From: Sanderia malayensis | Taxonomy: Eukaryota; Cnidaria; Scyphozoa; Semaeostomeae; Pelagiidae | DNA: 64,000 bases | Reading direction: 5' to 3' | Assembly (NCBI GenBank): GCA_013076295.1 | Contig: RQOL01000394.1 | Span: 62,001-126,000 of the forward strand | In this document: one piece after another, positions 45,501 through 56,800 of the stretch | How positions within the stretch are numbered: the stretch's first letter is position 1 | How the letters are laid out: each line of letters starts with the position of its first letter | Made by a program: the position numbers and the translations under genes | The notes under the pieces: generated by a model | Told to the model about the DNA's origin: nothing | Database searches by the model: none | Seen by the model: only the letters and a program-made list of their open reading frames with translations

Positions 45501-48265
45501 TTCATCTCCTTCGCTAAAGAACCACCCTACGTCAGATGTCCCATGAATAATGGGACAATTGTGGAAGAGTGCCGAGTGGCCGGATCCACGCAGTATTACT
45601 GGTGAGTGTAATCCCCTTGGTAAGTGTAATCTCTCGGTGAGTGCGATCTCCCTCATTCTGTAATTCCCTGATTTTTTTGTAGTTCCTCCGTCTTGTGACA
45701 TCCCCTTTTGTGAAATCCCCTTTTTGTAATATTCCCCCAAATTTCATCCAACCTCGTTTTGTGTTCCCCCAAATTTCATCCAACCCCGATTTCCCTGGTT
45801 TTGTGTAACCCCCCTGGTTTTGTGTAACCTCCTTGCTCATAATTAAATTTCTGGGTGGTAATGTGGTGATCTTATTCTTCATTCCTCAGGTACCGGACCG
45901 CTTTGGAAACGACTGACCGGATTGAGGATGGAGGCGGAATGAACATAAAAATGGTTGGATGTCTCATTGCTGCTTGGGTTGTACTCTTTGTGATCGTCTT
46001 CAGAGGTGTACAGTCAGTCGGAAAGGTATATATCAAACTAAACATCTGGTCCCTTGTTGAACTGCTTCATAGTATACAATTAACCCTCATGTAACTCCGT
46101 CTTTGCTGAACGCTATCCTCCCCTGTTATTTCCGTATATATAATTTTAATTAGATGAAAGAGTCATTTTTGAGGGATATGAATCATAATCTTTGTTCTCC
46201 TTGTTCATTCTTAGGCCGTGTATTTCACTGCCATTTTCCCATACATCGTCCTTATCATCTTCTTCATTCGTGGAGTCACATTGGAAGGAGCTGGTTCTGG
46301 CGTAGCTCACATGTTCACACCCGACGTAAGTCCAACAATACCCCCGTCTTCAGTGCCATTTCCTCATTATCTTGCAACGTACTTATCCTTATTTATCAGG
46401 GGGTTGCTCATTGCACATTCTTCTATGAAGCATACTGTATTTTTAAATACCATACGTGTGGTTAGCTATGGATTTTTGAAGGACTCCTTGACTCTACGTT
46501 TCTGTTTCCCGCGATTCCACGCTCTCTGGTTCCCATTCTTCAGATTATTTAATCCGTTTAATTCTCCGTTGTGCTTTTCATAGAATTCACCAAGCCACCT
46601 GACCCTGCGCCATATTAACTAGATTTCCTATATTTCTCTATATTTCTTATATTTCCTATATTTCTCTATACAGTCTACTCTCGATAAGTGGAACCTGCAC
46701 GGGACGGAAAAAAGTGGTCCCACTTATCAAATGTTCCACTTATCCGAATTATAGGTTTGTTAATGCAAATCCAAGGGACCGGAGAAATTGATTCCAATAA
46801 ACGAAAGTTCCACTTATCCGGGGTTCCACTTATCGAGAGTAGACTGTATTTCTCATATTTTTCTATATTTCTCTATATTTCCTATATTTCTTTATATTTT
46901 CCATATTTCTTTGTATTTCCTATATTTCTCTGTTTCCAATATTTCTCTATATTTCCTCTATTTCCTATATTTCTCTATATTTCCTCCCCGAATCCTTTTC
47001 TCGTTCATTTGAATCATTTTATTTGCAATTCTTTACATGCCCATACCGCATTTCCTGTCACCAATTTTAATAGTAACAAATTCACAATGTACAGAAATCA
47101 ATTCAATACAATAAAAAACATTTGTTTTCTCGCAGTTCAAACATCTTCAGAACGCAGAAGTGTGGCTTGAAGCATCAACACAAGTTTTCTATTCCTTGGG
47201 TCTTGCCTTCGGTGGCCTAATTGCCATGGCTAGTTACAATCCAATTAATAACAACGTGTTGAGAGATTCAATCATGGTGTCCTTGATAAATTGCGGAACG
47301 TCGATTTTTGCCAGTATCGTCATCTTTTGCATCCTTGGTTTCAAGGTCCGTTGACTTCGTTTGTCTATTTCCTATTTTGTATTATATTCTTTTATTATTC
47401 TATTCTTTTACTGTTTTGTTTTTTATTATTTATCCTTTTATTTCTTATTCTTTTATGTTTTTACTATTTTACTGTTTTATTATTATTTATCCTTTTATTT
47501 TTTATTCCTTTATTCTTTTATTATTTATTCTTTAATTTTTTATTATTTTATGTTCAAATACGCTTTAATTTACTCTGGCTGGATTAGTTTCGTCCCAGTA
47601 GTTTCTTTGTTGCTTTCATTTATTATCAACTTTCACCCTCTTTGCTTCATTTGTCATTTGTTCTACTGGGCTTCTCGAGTAGAGGCCCATAGGATAGGCT
47701 AAATATGCTGGAATTAATAATTAATACTTTCATCTCCTTTCAATATAATTGTTTCTATTTTGCTTCAATCTGTTATATTCATTTCAATTCTATTTTGATA
47801 TTCTTTTACTCTCTTTCTGTTTTCGCTTATTTAACTGTAATTTCCTTTTATTTATTTATTTCCATTGTTTTCATTTTTTCCTCTATGCATCGCAACATTA
47901 TATTTTGCTTCTATTTCCACTTTTTTTCTCACTGCACTTCTTCCCCTCCCTCCTTCTCTCATTTTACCATTTTCTCCTTCCCTCACTTTACTACTCTCTT
48001 TTACTTCCTTCCTCCCTCCTCCAACATTCAACACTCCCTCCCTCATTTTCCCTTTTTTCACTGCATTTATTCGCCCCCCCTTCCTTCCCTCATTTTACCA
48101 TTTTCTTTTCCTCTCTACCACCAGGCAACCAAGAAGTACAACGAGTGTTTAGCTTCCGCTGTTCTGCCAACCTCAAATTCAACTCTACTTAATGCCACTG
48201 CCATTCCTGGCAACATGACTACGGCTGCGCCAGTCGTATGCAGCCTGACAAAAGAATTGAACGAT
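42525..48265 (+). CDS. SLC6A18/19-like neutral amino-acid transporter, 3' end lost at gap
   Basis: Exons: 42525-42804, 45283-45601, 45890-46025, 46215-46325, 47136-47345, 48125-48265; 399 codons, phases agree, then the assembly gap. SLC6 hallmarks: [20 protein letters not shown] (TM1), [18 protein letters not shown] (TM2), [18 protein letters not shown] (TM3), [13 protein letters not shown] [17 protein letters not shown] (TM6) and [14 protein letters not shown] after TM7. The wording of TM1-TM7 and the loop HILQN-like [11 protein letters not shown] match the B0AT1 (SLC6A19)/SLC6A18 branch rather than GABA or glycine carriers. These are Na+-driven neutral amino-acid importers of epithelia. TM8-TM12 are missing; about 60 percent of a ~630-residue protein is present. 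No frameshift in what is seen. Confidence 0.87.
42805..45282. other. SLC6 intron 1
   Basis: 2.5 kb between the TM1 exon and the TM2-TM3 exon. It holds one TAAGAAACC-family MITE; otherwise nothing is recognised. Confidence 0.75.
43985..44355. mobile_element. TAAGAAACC-family MITE, SLC6 intron 1
   Basis: TTTTTATAAGAAACCTAGTA near the left end and CTGGTTTCTCATAAAATGAA at the right, matching the family in order. Ends degraded. Confidence 0.7.
45600..45650. repeat. Triplicated splice-donor sequence, SLC6 intron 2
   Basis: GGTGAGTGTAATCCCC, GGTAAGTGTAATCTCT and GGTGAGTGCGATCTCC in tandem, the first being the true donor at 45602. Confidence 0.85.
46027..46100 (+). repeat. 80-bp minisatellite (family B), single unit in SLC6 intron 3
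   Basis: One unit starting right at the splice donor: the sequence after GTATAT is the repeat unit itself. Confidence 0.85.
46669..46848. mobile_element. Pogo-like MITE (TACAGTCTACTCTCGATAAG ends)
   Basis: Inverted ends TACAGTCTACTCTCGATAAG and CTTATCGAGAGTAGACTGTA are exact complements, with internal TTCCACTTATC motifs. SLC6 intron 4, inside TATTTC low-complexity sequence. Confidence 0.88.
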
Positions 48266-48329
48266 GTAAGTCTACGGTTTAGCACACCTCACATGCACTA
48301 ATTTCATCAATGCCCCGTCTATTCCTCAG

Positions 48330-48572
48330 TCTTAGGATAGGAACCCATACCTTGTAAAGATTGAGCAAGCATGCGTGTACATCTATCAACTATCAACTGC
48401 TTAGATTATATAGCATTGTGTGTCCTATATTCAATGATCCATCTTTGCTCAACCTCAGTAACCCATACCTTGTAATAATAGAGCAAGCATGCGTGTACAT
48501 CTATCAACTATCAACTGCTTAGATTATAGCATTGTGTGTCCTATATTCAATGATCCATCTTTGCTCAACCTC
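48330..48572. repeat. ~113-bp direct repeat abutting the gap
   Basis: Two copies of a unit with CCCATACCTTGTAA, GAGCAAGCATGCGTGTAC and TTCAATGATCCATC. A diverged relative is at 20540-20690. Repetitive ends like this commonly break assemblies. Confidence 0.88.
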
Positions 48573-48672
48573 NNNNNNNNNNNNNNNNNNNNNNNNNNNN
48601 NNNNNNNNNNNNNNNNNNNNNNNNNNNNNNNNNNNNNNNNNNNNNNNNNNNNNNNNNNNNNNNNNNNNNNNN
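48573..48672. other. Assembly gap (100 N)
   Basis: Exactly 100 N, the conventional size for a gap of unknown length. It separates the SLC6 gene from the LTR retrotransposon. The remainder of the SLC6 gene, the left part of the retrotransposon and the missing part of CniFL-like copy 1 all point into it. Confidence 0.99.
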
Positions 48673-49387
48673 AGAAGATGGTTTTGCCGTGAAGAGCTGC
48701 GGAAAAGTCCTGTATATGCGGAATTGGATACCGGTCGGGTACCGTGGCGCGGTTAAGGCCCGATAATCACCACAGGACGCCAATCGCCGGTGTGGACTTT
48801 GGAACCATGTGAAGTGGGGAAGACCAGTTGCTATTGGAAGGGCGAATTATGCCAAGTTGGAGCATATGCTCAAATTCATCTCGAGCAATTTTCAAGCGAT
48901 CTGGCGCAAGGCGACGCGGCCGACAAAAGGCAGGAGGTCCAGTGGTATCGATATGATGTGTGACGTCATGCTTGATGGCAGTATCCTGGTAATTCTGACG
49001 CGCAAGTTCCGGAAATTTTTCAAGGAGGGTGATGTACGGAGACGAGGCGTCGGGTAGAGCATAGATCGGGTGTGGTGAAGAATCGGTTGCTTGAATACCG
49101 TTGATATGTAGGTTGGTTGTTCGATCGATGAGTAGACGGTGCGCGATGTCTACTTTCAGTCCGAAATGAGCAAGAAAATCAGCTCCGAGAATGGGTAGAT
49201 GTAGGTCTGCGATAACGAATATCCATCTGAACGTGCGACGAAGACCGATGTCTAATGTGAGAGACTTTTCCCCATACGTCGTAATGGATGTTTTGTTGAC
49301 GGCTTGCAAAGAACGAGACAAAGACGGGCGATTTTTTTCAGCAGGCGTTGGAGGGATGACACTGACGTCAGCTCCTGTATCCACCAA
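48673..49387 (-). pseudogene. Retrotransposon pol: aspartic protease and start of reverse transcriptase
   Basis: The frame to 48767 has the protease active site VDTGADVSV and ILGADFL, then the first reverse transcriptase block. Between 48800 and 48740 the reading passes through three frames by three single-base losses, all in homopolymer runs (near 48799, 48773 and 48745). The gap begins inside the reverse transcriptase. The gag-to-pol junction is in a different frame. Confidence 0.75.
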
Positions 49388-49463
49388 GAAGCGCGTACCG
49401 GAGTATCGGTCGGAAGATAGAAGAGACGACTTTGTGTTGATGTGCCAGATGAGCTAGTCGTCA

Positions 49464-50449
49464 TTAGTCTCTGGCGTTGTAGTTTTCCGAATGCGGAGCT
49501 GTTATATGAGGTGGTTGTTGTTGTTGCTGTTGTGGTTGTTGTTGCTGGTGTTGGTTGGTGGCACGTGAAAAGGTGCAAGGTAAATTACACCGCTGAGCAT
49601 TTGCACCAAAATTGTAATGATACCAACAGAGGGATCCACTGGGATCTTCAGGACGACGGTTTGGCGAGCGCGAGAATTGTTGTCTTGGGAACGGTGAACG
49701 CGAACGGTAGGGACTGCGGGAGCGAGACTGCTGTTGAAAATGTCCTGTCAAGGCTTGCATTTGTGTTGTGAGCTGGTTGATTTGCAATTGGAGGTTCTTG
49801 ATGTCCACTGAGTTGGCTGGTTGCTGCAGGGTTTCCGGAGGCTGAATAGCGGAGATTGGTTGTGGGGGCAAAGCAACAGCAAGAATTTTGTCTGCGAGCG
49901 AGGCTAACTGTGTGAGGGTGACGTCATCTGCAGTTGATGCCAAGATCAGTTGAGCGTTGGATGGCAATCTTTGCAGAAAAAGCTGCTTTAAAATGCGCTC
50001 GTCGAGGCGGTTATCACCCAAGAGTTGGTGCATATGTCGGAGCAGTTGAGAAGGTTTCCGATCTCCCAGTTCTTCCGATTGAAGCAATTGGTGGAGACGT
50101 TTTTCTTCGGAGACGGAGGTGCGTTTGATGAGTTCCTCTTTCAAACGATCGTATGGATTGTGAGTTGGAGGAGTTATCAAAATATCTCGGATTCTTGGGC
50201 GATTTCAGGTTGCAATGCTCCGACCACGTAAGCAAATTTTGTGGCTTGGGTACTGATGTTTCTAGTAAAAAATTGTGCTTCTATTTGGGCGAACCAGACG
50301 GTTGGGTCATTAGGCCAGAAAGGTGGGATTTTTATACTGGCAGCAGAAACGATTGCTTGTGGCGGAGATGGCAGGTTTTGGGGCTGGTTAGCTTGCGAAG
50401 ATGAAGCACTGGCACCGGTTGGAACAGAAACTGTAGAATCAGTACTCAT
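49464..50449 (-). pseudogene. Retrotransposon gag (frameshifted)
   Basis: Starts at 50449 (MSTDSTVSVPTG). The capsid-like part with PPFWPNDPTVWFAQIEAQF is followed by a single-base frameshift near 50192, after which the frame continues to 49464 with a Ser/Arg/Pro-rich region and a knuckle of the form CWYHYNFG...C...C. A Gln-rich tail follows. The shift is a loss of one base in an A run, so it may be a sequencing error. Confidence 0.75.
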
Positions 50450-50685
50450 TTTGCTAACGATATGGCTACGATAACTATACTTTGGACAACAATAATTTGT
50501 ATTTTGAAGAAAATGAGCCGAACCGGAACAGTTCGATTGTAAATCGGAAATGCGTCGACGAAAATATAAAGAACAATGAGAAAATGTACGTGCTGTTTGC
50601 TAGTTCCGAAGTAATGCTTGTTGGACAAAACCGATACAAACAATAATTTGGACGACGAGAAAAATATAACTAAATTCCCTTTCGT

Positions 50686-50703
50686 GTCACGTCGTGGTCA
50701 CCA
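50686..50703 (-). other. tRNA-Trp primer-binding site
   Basis: Minus strand TGGTGACCACGACGTGAC matches the complement of the tRNA-Trp 3' end (TGGTGACCCCGACGTGAT) at 16 of 18 positions. It lies directly inside the LTR. Confidence 0.75.
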
Positions 50704-51038
50704 ATTTAGCAACAGGGTAGAAAACCAGTGTTACTAACAAATACAATAAACAAAAGGAATTGAAAACGATCTCACCCAACTTTACTTGCGGACTTGACTT
50801 TGCTTGAAAGCGTAGAAAGCACGGAGACAAATAACCTCGTTTGATATGTTGTGTATATCTCGTGTATCAAAAACTAACTCAATCAAAATTCTATTTACAA
50901 AGTTAATATAAGTTTCTAGTGATCATGATGACGAAGCGAAAATTATTATTGGGATTAGTAAGCATAAAATTGTTCTAGAAAATGATGATGAAATAATGAC
51001 GTGATTGTCTAAAAGTATCTAATTAGGTAATCACTACA
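50704..51038 (-). repeat. 5' LTR of the retrotransposon
   Basis: Read on the minus strand it begins TGTAGTGATTACC at 51038 and ends just before the primer-binding site. The outer border is defined by the break in homology with the intact CniFL-like copy. The inner border is approximate, because the last bases are not the usual CA. Confidence 0.6.
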
Positions 51039-52731
51039 TATCTGTGCATCATTTGGCATTATTCCACCAAGCTTCTTCCACGTGATTACCGGAGTAGGAG
51101 ATCCAGTGGCTCTACATTTGATCTCATAGCGTAGACTAGCCGTTGCTGACAAACGTTTTGGATTCACAGCACGAATGGTTTTGCTAAAAAGGAGAGAAAT
51201 ATGTAGACAATTGAATAATTGCTTATCAATTGAGGCAAATTCAAGCTCAATTCGAAATGAATTTAATTGTTTGTTATTCTACAGAATTTCCACGCAATTT
51301 CAAGCGAAATTAAGCATAAGAAAATTTTGTTTCAGGTTTTTAATTTCGATAAATCAAAATCAAAACATTTGAACTTACTCAATACAATAAGTTGTGCTGA
51401 GGTTTTATCCTTTCCAATTATATTATCAGCAACACATGTAATTGTACCATTATCACTTACTGAAACGTTTTCTATCTCCAAGCCAATGTTGTCAATAATC
51501 TTGATGTTTTTATCATCGCTTTTGATTTCTCTCTTGTTATGGAACCATGAAATATCTGGCTTTGGATTCCCTTTGGCTTCACATGTGAATGTTGCTGAAG
51601 TTCCTTGAACAACACTGGCATCAGATGGTTTCATTGTTATTCTAGCTTTTTCAATAGATAATCCAGGTGGCCCTCTTGGTCCAATGTCTCCCTTGGCACC
51701 CTTTATTCCAGCAGGTCCGATTGGTCCAATATCGCCTTTTTCTCCAGAGTGTCCTCTTGGTCCACGATTCCCCTTCATACCGCGTGGTCCGGCTTTTCCA
51801 CGTCTTCCTCTTTTTCCAATACAAACGAAGGTCTTGTTACAAAATGGAGCCTGCATTTCTTTATTGAAGATAGCATTAAATAAACTGTTGAAGGATTGTT
51901 GTTTCTGAAGCAAACTTTGAATCAGCTCATTTTGTTTCTGCGTTCTGAATATGCCACGCTTTTCTCTTGATTTGTGAAGATACATTTTATCTGCAAAAAT
52001 TTGACTTCACATATAACATGCAGGTTTTTTTTAAAAAACTTCAATATGCACTTTGCTCTAAAAGCTCTTAATTTTGCATGATAATTTTGGCGTTTTAAGC
52101 ATAAAGTTCTTCGTTTAGCATAATGGTGTGTTAGTTTCGAAATCGAAAATTACCTTATTGTTTAGAAGTGGATTTTGGATGGATATTATAAACTCATTTG
52201 TCACGAAGACAAGTCGCGCAGAACAAAGTCAAATATTATACAATCTTTTCGAGATAAAAATGAACAATACTTTTCATATTCACCCAATGCCACTTGGGCT
52301 TTACATTTTCTCAATTATTTTTGAGCCAAATACACTAAATTTCTAAAAACTTTCCCCATCCTTGTAAACCAGTTTCTTATAAAGAAAATATGCATTTGGA
52401 CTTTTAATTTTTAAGTTCAAAGTATTTATTTTTAAAGTCATACTTGAAATTGAAATAAGGGAATGAACATTTATATCCCACCTTTGTTTGGTTCTATGGT
52501 TGAGCCAAGCTTCGACTTCAGGCCTAAACTAATGACCATTGTCTTCATTGTTTTCAATTCATCTTCAAATTTGATTCTCTGGTCACTGAGTTGGTTTCCA
52601 AGTTTTATTGTCGCCAGAAAGCAACATATTGCAATGGCCAAGGAGATGGCAGAAATAAGCCATGTTAGTTTGCAATTTTTACATTGCAGTTTATTGTTTT
52701 TCTGCTCCGCTTTGCTTTCCATCTTGATCAT
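51039..52731 (-). pseudogene. CniFL-like collagen/Ig/fibrinogen gene, copy 1, truncated
   Basis: Exons on the minus strand: 52731-52482 (start, short Lys-rich cytosolic tail, then TM segment [20 protein letters not shown]), 51990-51379 (18 Gly-X-Y triplets, then the first Ig domain with [17 protein letters not shown] and TITCVADN), and 51183-51039, a fragment of the second Ig exon. That fragment has a one-base deletion (near 51174) compared with copy 2 and stops at the retrotransposon LTR. The fibrinogen exons are absent from the window. The layout predicts a type II membrane protein. Exons 1 and 2 are intact, so a truncated product remains possible. Confidence 0.75.
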
Positions 52732-53182
52732 CGGATAACGAAACTCCTTTCAAGACGATATTCTTCGAGGCGAAGGGAAGGCATGTCAGGGCAGGCAGTA
52801 ACATATCTGTTATCATGTCATAAGATTTTGAGGTTTCTCGAGTTTCGAATTATAAATCAGATTTAAATCGGTTTTCGAATTATATTTCCCAACCTTGACT
52901 TTTTTGCCAAGTCAAATTTGATGATGATCATTTTTCTTTGAACGTTGTTTTTGCGTACAATTCTTTATTCGAAGCAAATTCAAAGTTTCTACACTTGACA
53001 ATTCGGGTTTTCACGATGAAGAAACATATATATATTTTTTTGTCGAATCACTAACAACTTTATAAGTAAAAAAACTTGCTTCGCCCATTTCAGTATTAAA
53101 CATGCATGACTCTAAACTTTTTCATATGTTGCTTAAAATAAGCACATTACTTTGTTTTGTACTACATATGCATACATGCACA

Positions 53183-53240
53183 AGGCATACATACATACAT
53201 ACATACATACATACATACATACATACATACATACATACAT
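53183..53240. repeat. (CATA)n microsatellite, left
   Basis: About fourteen uninterrupted tetranucleotides at the outer end of the left CniFL duplication unit. Confidence 0.97.
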
Positions 53241-53860
53241 AAATGCTTCTTTACTGCTTATACCTTCATTTCTTCGTCTTCACTTCACTACTCTCCCTGG
53301 AAGAATATCGTTATATCATCTTGTCTTGTTTTTATCACGTACTATCAATATTTTCAACTACTTTGCATTTATATAATATATTTCACACAATATGATGTTC
53401 TTCAAACTTGTACTGGTTAACGTCATCAAAATTGTGCTAATTGAACTCGCAACCACGTCAAATCTGGGGTAAAAGTTTCATTTCCCACAATAAGAAAGAT
53501 AAAACAAGTAAAAAACTCCCGATTACCCCTGAGCTTGAAACACTGCTATGTCAACATTGTCTGAATCATATATGTATTTGAGCCCGACATTTTATCTTCT
53601 TTTTAGGACCCGTCCTGTCTCACATGTAGTTTTGCTAAGTTGACGTTTTACAATGCACAAAAATTACAACAAATGTTTATGATTAACTTTTCCAGTTATT
53701 TTACATCACCTAACATTAGCACAAGCCTATATTTACTTTTCCTGGCTTTATTTCAAAGAAACACGAATGAGTTTTCAAAACTAAGCCTTGGCCAAACTTT
53801 GTTTTCAAAATTTAGGTTTCTGGATTGAATCACGGGTCTGGCTTTATTTCAGGATGTATA
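53241..53860. other. Non-coding stretch between CniFL-like copies
   Basis: No exon or known repeat recognised. It contains the 3' region of copy 2 and the distal promoter of copy 1. Confidence 0.6.
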
Positions 53861-56800
53861 TTATCGCAGTTTCATTTCAGAGAACTTAATTGTATCATAT
53901 TTGCCCTTCCACGTATACCAGCTAATTCCACTAGCCGTAGATACCACACCTTTACTTGGATGCAATCCATTTAAGTTTGAATAATGACAGCCCCTGTACA
54001 TGTACCACCATGCTCCGTGATATGATCTGGCACAATTTCCCCCACTTTGGTCATTGTCTTTTGTTGAAAATTGCATGTTGTTATGATATGAAAACGAATC
54101 TCCAACATTTCCTGTGAATCCGCTTATGTGAAGTTTATAGTTGCCTTGTTCTGGTCCAACTTTAAACTGGCTGTATTGGCATATCCTGCTGAACCTTGTA
54201 GATCTTTCAAATCAATCCTTAATGATGTTTCACTTGCAGTCAATTGATTTAAGTAATCCAAGCCAAGCCAAAATTACCTTTTAATCACCAAATCCATGTT
54301 TGTAATCGCTCCAACCACGATAAAAATCAACTGATCTATCAACTCGTCTTTGAAAAACTGTCCACCCACCACCATCTGTGTCCATGTCACAATATACTTT
54401 CAATAGTGTTCCATCCGCCATTTTATTGTATAGACTCATTCCGCCTTTCACCAGCTGCGTAAAGTTCCTTACAATCTTTAAACGTCGCATCTAAAAAAAA
54501 ATGTAATACATGTGAGAAAAACAAATTAAAATCTAACTGTTTTCTTAAATCGCAAGCTAAATACCATCAACAACACAAAACCTATCTTTTATTTTGTCGG
54601 TTACTTAGATTTTATCACACAAACCAAAGTTGATATACAGTCAAATCTGCATAGTTCGAACTCGTGTAATTCGAACTCTATAATTTGAACGAAATTTCTG
54701 TCCCTTTAAGGATCACTAATGAACCAACTCTTACAAAACTAATCTCTATAATTCGAACTTTTTGTAATTCAAACATTTTCACGCTGCCCCAGGGTGCTCG
54801 AATTAGACAGAGTTGACTGTATGGCGTAAGCATTTCACAAACCTTGAACAAAAAGTATCATAGTTGCTTGCATGCTACCAACTTTGTTTTTGGCCGTGCA
54901 ACTATAGGCTCCACTATCCTCTGTCTTAATATCTTGAAAAATCAAACTGCCATCAACATCTATCTGTGCATCATTTGGCATTATTCCACCAAGCTTCTTC
55001 CACGTGATTACCGGAGTAGGAGATCCAGTGGCTGTACATTTGATCTCGTAGCGTAGACTAGCCGTTGCTGACAGACGTTTTGGATTCACAGTCACGAATG
55101 GTTTTGCTAAAAAGGAGGGAAATATGTAGCACAATTGAATAATTGCTTATCAATTGAGGTAAATTCAAGCTCAATTCGAAATGAATTTAATTATTTGTTA
55201 TTCTAATGAATTTCCACGCAAAGTATTTCAAGCGAAATTAAACATAAGAAACATTTTTGTTTCAAGTTTTTTATGATTTCGTTAAATGTCAAAATCAAAA
55301 CATTTTTACTTACTCAATACAATAAGTTGTGCTGAGGTTTTATCCTTGCCAATTATATTATCAGCAACACATGTGATTGTACCATTATCACTTGCTGAAA
55401 CGTTTTCTATCTCTAAGCCAATGTTGTCAATAATCTTGATCTTTTTATCATCGCTTTTGATCTCTCTGTTGCTATGGAACCATGAAATATCTGGCTTTGG
55501 ATTCCCTTTGGCTTCACATGTGAATGTTGCTGAAGTTCCTTCCACAACACTGGCATCAGATGGTTTCATTGTTATTCTAGCTTTTTCAATAGATAATCCT
55601 GGTGGCCCTCTTGGACCAATGTCTCCTTTGGCACCCTTTATTCCAGCAGGTCCGCTTGGTCCAATGTCGCCTTTTGCTCCAGGCGGTCCTTTGGGTCCAC
55701 GATTTCCCTTCAGACCGCGTGGTCCGGCTTTTCCACGTTTTCCTCTTCTTCCAATACAAACGAAGGTCTTGTTGCAAAATGAGGCTTGCGCTTCTTTGTC
55801 TTGTTGCAAAATGGGGCCTGCTTTTATGTATTGTTGATGTTGGATCAGTTCATTTTGTTTCTGCGGTCTGAATATGCCACGCTTTTCTCTTGATTTGTGT
55901 AGATACATTTTATCTGCAAAAAATTTGACTTCACATACAACATGCAGGTTTTTTTAAAAAAACTTCAATATGAACTTTGCTCTAAAAGCTCTTAATTTGG
56001 CATGATAATTGTTCAATATTAAGCAAAATAAAAGCTATACGATGCAGCCAATCAATAAAGTTATTGGTTTAAACTTTCTGCTATTTGCAATACATTCACT
56101 AAACAACTTCAGTGTCTGGAAACTTGGCTTCAATATCCTTGCAAATGATTATCAGGATGGGGGCTTGTTCAAGGGGAGGGCTTATTCGGAGGTGGGGGCT
56201 TTTTCGAGAATTTATGGTATTTTGATTAAGATTTCCGCGCGATTTCCGATTTAAAATTCCAAAAGGTGCTTGCAGATTTTGAAAATAATCATTACACGTT
56301 TTTTTTTTTATAAGAAACCGGTTTATAAGAAACCTAGATCTAGACGCCCTAAAATTTAAGAAACTTTTAGAACTACAAGGAAATATCTAAGAAACATTAG
56401 AAATTTCGGAAACACGTTTTCCCTTTACGGATTTAACAAATGTCAACTTCAGTAAGTATGTTTTATGTGCTAAGCATAACATTGTCGGCTCCACATGACG
56501 ATTTTTCGCATTGACGATTTTTCTTTGTTATAATACTAATATTTTGCCACATCCACGTTTTTTCTTCGTTTTCACTGGAACTTCGTGTTCATTAAATTAA
56601 GAAACTTTTAAGAAACTTTTAGAACTAAAATGTAGCTAAAAATTAAGAAACTTTTACTACTAGGCCTTGAGCCAGGTTTCTTTTAAAAAAAAAACGTGTA
56701 GTCATCAGAGCAGAGACAAGTTTACGCTTATGAAAATGTGTTGTGAAAGGTTATTTTCAGAGGCAAACTGAACCTTTAGCAAACTTAAAATTGTTAAAAA

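Larger units (their letters stand above)
48673..51038 (-). mobile_element. CsRn1-like Ty3/Gypsy LTR retrotransposon, 3' part lost in gap
   Basis: Order on the minus strand: one LTR (about 51038-50704), primer-binding site, gag, protease, start of reverse transcriptase, then the gap. The tRNA-Trp-type primer site and a Gag with a Cys/His knuckle are typical of the CsRn1 group. Integrase, RNase H and the second LTR are not present. It is inserted in the second Ig exon of the CniFL-like copy 1: host sequence resumes at 51039 exactly where that exon is cut. Confidence 0.8.
51039..53240. repeat. CniFL tandem duplication unit, left copy
   Basis: Exons, introns and 5' flank match 54960-58500. The left end is cut by the LTR. 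The right end falls in a CATA microsatellite. Confidence 0.85.

Noticed and set aside
46688..48192. Phe/Tyr/Leu-rich ORFs resembling membrane proteins
   Set aside because: They come from T-rich intronic sequence between SLC6 exons and overlap one another in all frames.
48673..51038. A complete autonomous retrotransposon
   Set aside because: Only one LTR, gag and the beginning of pol are present before the gap, and all frames are interrupted.
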